Position numbers and translations under genes: made by a program. The notes under the pieces are model-generated. The model was not told the origin of the DNA and did no database searches. It was given only the letters and a program-made list of their open reading frames with translations. Of a stretch of DNA of 64,000 bases, positions 62,101 to 64,000 are shown in pieces. Source of the stretch: Paenibacillus sp. 37 (GTDB lineage Bacteria > Bacillota > Bacilli > Paenibacillales > Paenibacillaceae); assembly GCF_008386395.1 (NCBI RefSeq), contig NZ_CP043761.1, positions 5,022,001 to 5,086,000 on the forward strand. Direction: 5' to 3'. The stretch's first letter is position 1. Each line of letters begins with the position of its first letter.

Positions 62101-63901
62101 TATAGGCAAGGCTATGCGGATTCAGCGCCTCTTCGAGGTTTGAGACATCCCCCGTATAAGCCTGATCGCCCTCAACGTAGATGTACTGGACATCTAGAGT
62201 CTCGTCATCTTTTTCGGGCTGCATAGCCAGCACTATGGATATGTCTGCATCCGATATAATATAGGCCTTTCTGGACAAAGGATAGGAAGGGTCTACAGGC
62301 ACAAAAGCACATCCGGCTTTTAATACAGCCAATAGGGCTATGACCATATCCGAGGAACGCGGCATCTGCACGCCAACTGCCGCGTTATCACTTTTTTTAC
62401 TCGCAACGATCTGCCTAGCCAATTGATTCGCTTTTGCGTTGACCTGCGCATAGGTCTGATGCTGCTTCCCTTCCATAAGAGCTACCCGCTCCGGGAAACG
62501 TGCTACTTTATCGTGAAATATATCCATAATATGTTGTGGAGTGTAGGGAAAATAAGAAGTTTGATTGAATCGGTAAAGTAAGTTTTCTTTCTCATCTTGC
62601 ATCAGGAGGCTGAACTCACTGATTTTTTGATCAGAATTGGTTACTAGTTGATTCAGCAAGTATAGAAATCGTTGGCCCATTCGCTCCATTGAATCTTCAC
62701 GAAACAAGCTTGGTTTATATTGCAGCTTCAACTGAGCACCTTGCGGTAAACGACTCAACACCACCATTAGATCTCCTGGAAACGTAACCTTATCCTGATC
62801 CAGAATACGAGTTCCGAGCATATCTTCCTCATAGGAATCATAAACAAAGGAAATATCAAACAACGATGGTGATCCGGGTTGAGCCTGTAACATGCCGTCT
62901 CTGACAATGAGGTTATTGGGATATCCGATGTTCCTGTACGTATCCATCCAGGTTGTGGCTACTTGTTGCAGCAGAGGTTTTAGAGTTGATTCGAGGTCAA
63001 TATGGAATCGCATAGGCAACATATGGACAAAACATCCAATCGTTTCTTCCAAGTCCATACCGGGACGATGAGAATATGGGGAGGCAAAGGTGATATCGTC
63101 TGTACCGACATATTTACTCATAAGAATGCCAAAGGCACCCATAAAGAACATAAAAACGGTTACTTCATTATCTTTGGACATCTGTGTAATATCAGCCATT
63201 AACGATTCCGAAATATCAAATCGCAGTTCATGACCAATTCCTTCTTGTAAAGAACCTGCTGGAAAGTCGTGCTTTAGAGAAAGAGGTTCCGCTCCCTTCA
63301 TTTTGTTTAACCAGTATTCCCGCTCTTTGGAGTACTTGTTTTCGTGCAGTTTCTTGTTCTCTGCCTCAACATAAGAGATGAATCCTTCATCCAGCTTGAC
63401 ATCCACAGGCTGATCTTCAAGAAGACACGTATATGACTGAATAAGTTTGTTTTTCATCAGTTCAAGCGACATGCCATCACATATTAAATGATGAATACAT
63501 AAGGTCAGAATATATCGGCTTTTATCCATCTGAACAATCATTATACGGAACAGAGGACCTTTCTCCAGATCAAAAGGTGTCCCGATGCATTCATCCACCA
63601 GTGCTTCTAACTGTTGTTCCTTTGGATTCTCCTGATTCTCGCTACTTAGGTCCCACAAGGTAAGTGAATAATCCATATCTTCAAGAACGGATAACACGGG
63701 TACATCATTTTGAATCTCAATCCGAGTACGCAGCACCACTTGCTCATACATAAGCAATTCGATGGCCCGGCGAAATATCTCCATTTGAAGATGATCAAAT
63801 TGAATTGAAGCTGAGATGTTATACGAAGTGGGATCATTCACCTGACAATCAAAATAGATTCCCTTTTGTGTTTCGGAAAGTTCAACGGTTTTTTGTACCA
63901 T
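47123..63901 (-). CDS. Hybrid NRPS/PKS megasynthetase, 5592 residues
   Basis: Domain order by motif: C1 (HHLICDG, 137-143), A1 (about 455-955), T1 (Ser1006), KS1 (Cys1236 in TGCSTS), AT1 (Ser1684 in GHSIGE), T2 (Ser2014), C2 (HHIIADG, 2199-2205), A2 (about 2560-3060), T3 (Ser3075), KS2 (Cys3358 in TACSTS), a dead AT (GQGVGE at 3794-3799), T4 (Ser4027), C3 (HHIISDQ, 4211-4217), A3 (about 4530-5030), T5 (Ser5073) and a terminal C4 (DHLAFDG, 5297-5303). It activates three amino acids and adds two C2-type units. Neither PKS module has KR, DH or ER. By-eye 8-residue pocket readings are: A1 D-V-T-N-F-G-V-I-W, A2 D-I-F-L-L-G-M-I-W (near glycine or phenylglycine types) and A3 D-G-F-Y-M-G-G-F-F (a hydrophobic pocket is likely); each quoted with position 331 included. 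No epimerisation or thioesterase domain is present. The ATG at 63901 follows GAGGTG; a GTG three codons earlier is unlikely. The product is not recognised. Confidence 0.95.
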   Translation of the reverse strand: MVQKTVELSETQKGIYFDCQVNDPTSYNISASIQFDHLQMEIFRRAIELLMYEQVVLRTRIEIQNDVPVLSVLEDMDYSLTLWDLSSENQENPKEQQLEALVDECIGTPFDLEKGPLFRIMIVQMDKSRYILTLCIHHLICDGMSLELMKNKLIQSYTCLLEDQPVDVKLDEGFISYVEAENKKLHENKYSKEREYWLNKMKGAEPLSLKHDFPAGSLQEGIGHELRFDISESLMADITQMSKDNEVTVFMFFMGAFGILMSKYVGTDDITFASPYSHRPGMDLEETIGCFVHMLPMRFHIDLESTLKPLLQQVATTWMDTYRNIGYPNNLIVRDGMLQAQPGSPSLFDISFVYDSYEEDMLGTRILDQDKVTFPGDLMVVLSRLPQGAQLKLQYKPSLFREDSMERMGQRFLYLLNQLVTNSDQKISEFSLLMQDEKENLLYRFNQTSYFPYTPQHIMDIFHDKVARFPERVALMEGKQHQTYAQVNAKANQLARQIVASKKSDNAAVGVQMPRSSDMVIALLAVLKAGCAFVPVDPSYPLSRKAYIISDADISIVLAMQPEKDDETLDVQYIYVEGDQAYTGDVSNLEEALNPHSLAYIMYTSGSTGKPKGVMVENHSVVNTLLDLERRFPMQAQDVYLLKTAYTFDVSATELFGWFMGEGALSILEPGAEKDPSRILSTVASHKVTHINFVPTLFRLFLETMELRSDLSALETLKWMFVGGEAVTPDIIEKFNRLGIRASLENVYGPTECTIWVSHYPLSHYEGLGNVPIGYPLNESRWYVVGNHDELQPLGIPGELCLSGVGLARGYLNLEQMTREKFVPNPFFQEGQDAAHFRYMYRTGDLVRSLLSGTIEYLGRIDFQVKIQGARLETGEIENTLSSYPGVIQTVVVMKSFEGRSGLLYAYYLSEQELPSVGLREHLSRSLPAYMIPSVFVHKSEFPLNSSGKIDRKALMADITHAHTSSTFYTAPSSELEKVIAEVWAEVLGVERVGRDDHFFELGGNSFSVIQAHNKLKHYTDVEFPVPRFFECPTLRQFAALGPKDEAVRVPTEREQLFQRKDGIMREDIAIVGMAVNVPGAEDIREFWSNLVERRESIHFYSDDELRELGVEEALLRSPRYVKAKGRANGIDEFDAGFFDYTPGEAKMMSPQFRLLYQGIWEALEDAGCRPDEAGKVGVFLGGSDDFEWYRQVLFNDANYSSKYEAFTLSTNHFLATRMAYKLNLKGPAYTALTGCSTSLVTPHLACQSLIVGECDVAVAGGVTVELPNEGGYIFEDGMMFSTDGHCRPFDAAASGTVFSNGMGIVVLKRVTDALRDGDHIYGVIKGSAINNDGQEKLSFLAPSVNGQAEVIQDAYKVAGVDPETVSYIEAHGTGTLLGDPIEVNSLTRAFASDQKQFCYLGSVKGNVGHMDTAAGVVGLIKVALSLGQGYIPGTANYEQPNPKIDFLNTPFKVIAQGVDWKQGNVGVMRAGINSFGVGGTNAHMVLEEAPEMEKCSPDDDVNILLFSAKTEYSLNRTAERIMEHLTQHPDQSVSNAAWTLQSGRSVFAYRKALILDKTSKDNPDKLIQQLGKARVYHSAQDTRPVYFMFPGQGSQYQGMGAELYRSTEQAGLAPIFRSYIQEILDLLPAEEREDMLSVVYGDQQPERINQTEYSQFALFMTSYALAKSLLDLGIKPDGMIGHSIGELAAAAVAGVFELGDAVKLVRLRGRLMQQQQPGVMLAIMADAQQVKSQLEEDMWLALVNTTGSSVIGGTAEAISRMEAKAEGLGWKCIRVKTSHAFHTPMMNQAAEEFRRYLAEHSLHTPQIPLLSNTSGTWALGDEITQPDYWSRHILQPVLFESNLAEVLKDERAVLIEVGAGRTLSSFARQHSQSRDSQTVLNMLRHVRETEQDSIYVNRRLAELWCEGIEPDWKVLKGQTVRRKCSLPTYVFNKQSYPVSVSLSGSSAAEGMGTGDDRQHAEQGKGSSSALIKGTVYTGGSDQLKQIVLDAYRTIFGIDDLDEEVNFFAVGGDSLKAVSLSAWIRSHLGIQPEVADIFNHSTPIQLAEHLYVIAKPKVDQQTIQSAPTMDAYPISSAQMRMFTQAMLDPGNTAYNLPSATIIEGELDRIRVESALQKLMQHHEALRTSFEIRGVEIVQIIQPSVRLSMGYAEQHVADDQELPAMIETLIRPFDLGSAPLMRVELIKMGERKHLLFFDIHHIIADGTSVEIITRDFNDLYFGKEHAVRLQYKDYAVWQQQRLASNEYISHQTYWLDHLGPSLPVLELPLDQERPSQRSMQGGRLHFTLNRSLTQNLHELASSSEASMYMVMLSVWNLLLAHHSGQQDIVVGTPVAGRMQEEWKETVGMFVNMIAMRNFPTFDRTYTDFLRELKQHTLDAFAYQEYPFNELVAQLGVTRELNRNPVFDVCFDYQNMDLHGLELHGLQFSSFPVETGTSTYDLLMTCQENREKQVIEGYIEYSMDLFRRDTVEGMMQEFIGLCQEVVQQPNLSLSELLERNIGSHEHPVHLLAGPRLDYTPAVGLHRLFELQAEHTPDKEALLVSSGAAFTYRELNEKANTLAWKLIDQGVRRDEPVGILSRRDESLIIMLLAVLKAGAAYVPLDPTFPPQRILNMIEDSRMNVLLCTPDEEGTVTFSGERFVYDPTAQDVRSSVNPDVNFLSSDLSCVIFTSGSTGRPKGVMITHEAMVNFVEDIRHRHIFAHETDRIISVTTISFDIFGFEVWAPLCTGYSLYLANEQEQLDPALASRRIREHGVTHILSTVSRIKAFVENPEFAQALGNLRCVLTGGENVPVGLLTDLKRLTPARVFNMYGPTETTIWSTTKELNDTAAITIGKPITNTEIYILNDEGEILPPGSYGELCIAGKGLSRGYLHNAAETDARFIANSNVLGGRLYRTGDLARILPDGDVELMGRLDQQVKIRGYRIELNEIEQAAMNYERVREAVVKVEGAEQHSLQLILFYSLKPGIGPSVMEDEDVQLRTWLKQRLPQYMMPSRLICLENLPVLPNGKLNRNALRLADFETGERDNPALVYGSSIQGMERAKVDLEQMLIATWKEILNLDTVNIHDHFFDIGGNSLGLILINNRLNAYLDKSVPLVQLFEHSSIASLVNHLVAEQMLPTVTQQVREESGHIATAGYPVTNPDPTTAPKDDVMSTVEHSKVEQSRPAQSRPKQSISFASDHSSRDSSSSDIAVIGMAGHFPGSRNIEEFWDNLMAGKDGITRLNEEDLTAAGVRPEDFKHPDYVRAKGVLQDTEYFDSGFFEYPHQESNMMDPQIRLLHQCSWEALEHAGCDPYSYEGSIGLFAGSGLSLPWMVQFLGRSGNLLHAFEAMTLNEKDYITTRVSHKLNLRGPSMAVQTACSTSLVAIHQAAESLIRGECDVALAGGVSISYPLKEGYRWHEGMIYSKDGHCRPFDEQASGTVSGNGCGMVVLKSLRDAQRDGDHIYAVIKGSAINNDGMDKIGYTAPSVAGQVKVIQSALHRSGVSPKEISYLEAHGTGTKLGDPIEIEALRQSWGTDRRNYCALGSVKANIGHLDAAAGVAGFIKTVLTLYHRVVPPQIHMNRTNPMLELEHSPFYINKEPQSLEDAKHVLRAGVSSFGIGGTNAHVILEQPPVQESQANYESLLLLPFSAKSESALERTYDSVLQAIHALPEQLPNAAWTLQKGRSRFIHRKALIVVDGYIPPSEQSVEFETQASVMNGKPKVMFYLSGNASWEARKIRELYASVYRSQVSEIFKQHFEEILNLFESKEQYAIRQGIGRSLTDSRLERMQCFVVQYALYKTVMQLGIKPDAVCGQGVGELVGLVISDALDPVHAVGLLYNLEHWSLQEGALSDALTGRMTDATVTDLASSIAPLLSPNFLFTLLNRKTLSESAGHTLWIVSNQLQDTEQIAPDSLSEPNIIALTGDRQSLLEADVYLMKVLAFCWCSGMELDWEQLNGTGRRQKISLPTYSFDPIVHQHDVALYQLAGMSQVAAGSIAALDQSPSGKVRVQRTDDEIRHVLSQLWQELLGNGEVGLEDDFFELGGHSLKAISLASRIKEMFGLNLGLEEIFDHSVFEHMVQWIAEHQATSDSNSVDPILPVTKKEKYKTTSAQRRMYVVHEWMKGESTAYNLASSYMVRGKLDPAQFRVIMDALVERHEAFRTRFEMIDGELFQIVEEQVPSVVELLELETAGLEQVMEWIKPFDLTSAPLVRVKLIRLSQEEHILFIDMHHIISDQSSIAILMQDFARMYRGETLQSLDIQYKDYAEWRDEAASHGQSVEDAKFWIREFEDKPAPVELLTDFPRHGASSYSGDRRSIELGESLSTQVNDFCTQQGLTPYMLFMATLNLLIWKYTGQDDLVVGTAVAGREKPELNNVMGMFVNMLAIRTSMDREWSTETYLNEMRGKLLSCYEHQHYPYEALVEQLGLFGDLSRNPLFDVVLNYINMGTDDPEAGELMLEPWVEGKVDAKFDLTWTLVEHKQCYTVELDYRSDLFKAESMELMLDKFRYILSQITTGDNERIGQIKLTTPEEEEWLLYGVNDNAAQYPRDATISQLFEEQVHVHAQKTALVWEDGEWSYADLNERVQWLAFRLLGQGIKSGSSIALILDRGPIQMISILATLKLGCSYVPIDPASPPSRIEFIVQDCDAAVLLTETAYASTWQSVVPCIVPADELAAFDSGDMQEPVEDMNTTALDPAYIIYTSGSTGTPKGTVMSHRNVTKVMKNSNFVTVVPEDRILQISNYAFDGSIFDIFASLINGATLVLISKETILDMARLADVIRQQRISVFYIPTSLFNMLVDWDAECLKNVRRVMFGGEAASMSHANKALACVGPGRLLNGYGPTEATFFASYHLLQQTEPYTGSLPIGYPLSNTALYVLDDELKPVPPNVPGELYISGDAVGIGYLNREDLTRKHFLDDPFRKGERMYRTGDIVKRLADGSLIFIERSDFQVKIRGFRIELSEIGNCMERLSGVRDAFVMTVTEPSGSLYIAAFYTSDTGADVEYIRRELHQQLPEYMVPARIIRMDHLPINANGKVDRRALSEHLVEEQQRSMEVSSPQTKTERVILAAMQQILGNPGIGVEDHFFQNGGHSLKAIAFTQILAKEGIAINVNELFQYPTVRGLAKLVDINPPASVWSEDSLHIQSPIVIPQDITLHEKQLDSLVLHVLNSCNQVSSFMAGMTPMGQFPLSPIQQAHASTTSRASGFTTTLEGELNEQAVKHLILGVMSRHQLLHSIIYEEEQLYWHPCDMSLAADMLQQLIPYLDIRHYASATMEQLEYRLVQSLLHKTYTLKELPWRLCILRTGATEHKLIWSFDHLAFDGMSAQIIKQQLESKALYRPQGVELESDRNYEDYVNFLSQGPIGVTEDEMKKQFSLQAWHRCNTIVMNKLKETETLSPSAMTVELSLAGKEPADVWWTCFETFANIIAAYLNISQLPIALVHYGREYGEESYYDYVGEFLDLIPVLVDSEFTQEDLLERLEFTKRHSINFMALTHDSSLSAQYDGIREQLGTAYRQAEQEPRQMILFNYQGFISSSEAIPMSSQSSDDQDSNSGLSQFEWVIRYDEECLYVHLACQAGLDIKRMKQLIDDKLGSDVKVVVHNEAMEVQHVQ
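52020..52850 (-). other. Inactivated AT domain in module 2 of the megasynthetase
   Basis: Between KS2 and T4 an AT-length region keeps the fold-level sequence (PKVMFYLSGN at the start, QYALYKTVMQLGIKPDAVCG before the elbow, and the post-AT MELDWEQLNG). The nucleophile motif GHSxGE reads GQGVGE at residues 3794-3799, so both the Ser (Gly3796, codon 52516-52514) and its preceding His (Gln3795) are lost. The opening GQGSQ motif and the HAFH motif are also gone. Confidence 0.85.
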
Positions 63902-64000
63902 CACGACCACACCTCATCGTTTAATTGAGATTCAAGCTGTGTAAGGCAAAAAATCAATTACAGCTTAGTGCATTACCCAGATTCCACCAGCCAATACCGA
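63902..64000 (-). other. Leader region of the megasynthetase gene; end of an upstream frame possible
   Basis: The last 99 bases hold the ribosome binding site GAGGTG and no clear promoter or terminator. One reverse-strand frame ends SVLAGGIWVMH then TAA near 63966, and another ends GIGWWNLGNALSCN then TGA near 63955. Either could be the tail of an upstream gene, so the biosynthetic operon may extend beyond the window. Confidence 0.35.

Overview
The window reads as a chromosomal segment of a spore-forming Gram-positive bacterium, most likely Paenibacillus or a close relative. The evidence is the yqeG-yqeH-aroE-yhbY-nadD-yqeK-rsfS gene order, a spoVA operon, a leucine T-box leader on leuS, strong AGGAGG-type ribosome binding sites, TTG/GTG starts, and a large NRPS/PKS locus. 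No rRNA, tRNA, insertion sequence, prophage or CRISPR array was seen.

Region 1 (1-9.4 kb, minus strand) is housekeeping: the 5' part of leuS behind a T-box leader, a kinase-fold phosphotransferase with its own promoter and a cre-like site, a YqeM-like methyltransferase, and the ribosome-assembly/NAD/shikimate operon from yqeG to cvfB. Region 2 (9.5-14 kb, minus) is a MoxR ATPase / DUF58 / membrane transglutaminase operon. Region 3 (14.1-19.2 kb) is sporulation-flavoured: spoVAC-spoVAD-spoVAE with a sigma-G-like promoter, an M42 aminopeptidase, a conserved-looking hypothetical gene behind a sigma-K-like promoter, two tiny membrane peptides, and a YdjM-like membrane hydrolase. Region 4 (19.3-23.2 kb, plus) is nitrite reduction and transport (nirB-nirD-FNT channel) behind a promoter with two FNR-type boxes, one centred where a class II activator should sit. 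Region 5 (23.4-30 kb) holds an HD hydrolase, a YesM/YesN-type two-component system, and a divergent sugar ABC importer without its own ATPase.

Region 6 (30.1-63.9 kb, minus strand throughout) is a hybrid NRPS/PKS biosynthetic locus. It opens with a 5592-residue synthetase, C-A-T-KS-AT-T-C-A-T-KS-(dead AT)-T-C-A-T-C, followed by a FAAL-ACP-KS protein that ends in an AT remnant. Then come a free ACP, an acyl-CoA dehydrogenase-like enzyme, a free-standing acyltransferase, a GSA-type aminotransferase, a 3-hydroxyacyl-CoA dehydrogenase-like enzyme, an FkbH-like glyceryl transferase, a second ACP, a membrane protein that looks like a catalytically dead CPBP protease, and a type II thioesterase. An ABC exporter, a TetR regulator with a palindromic operator and an MFS pump follow on the same strand. 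Most core genes overlap by 4 bases (ATGA) and are probably translationally coupled.

The main hypothesis is that a fatty acid activated by the FAAL is elongated with a glycerate-derived hydroxymalonyl unit supplied in trans by the free AT, and that the beta-ketone is then transaminated. This would give a 3-amino-2-hydroxy fatty acyl cap for a lipopeptide-polyketide hybrid. The gene order would then be the reverse of the assembly order, and release would rely on a terminal condensation domain, because no type I thioesterase is present. I do not recognise the product. Functions are family-level readings made by eye; no database search was run.
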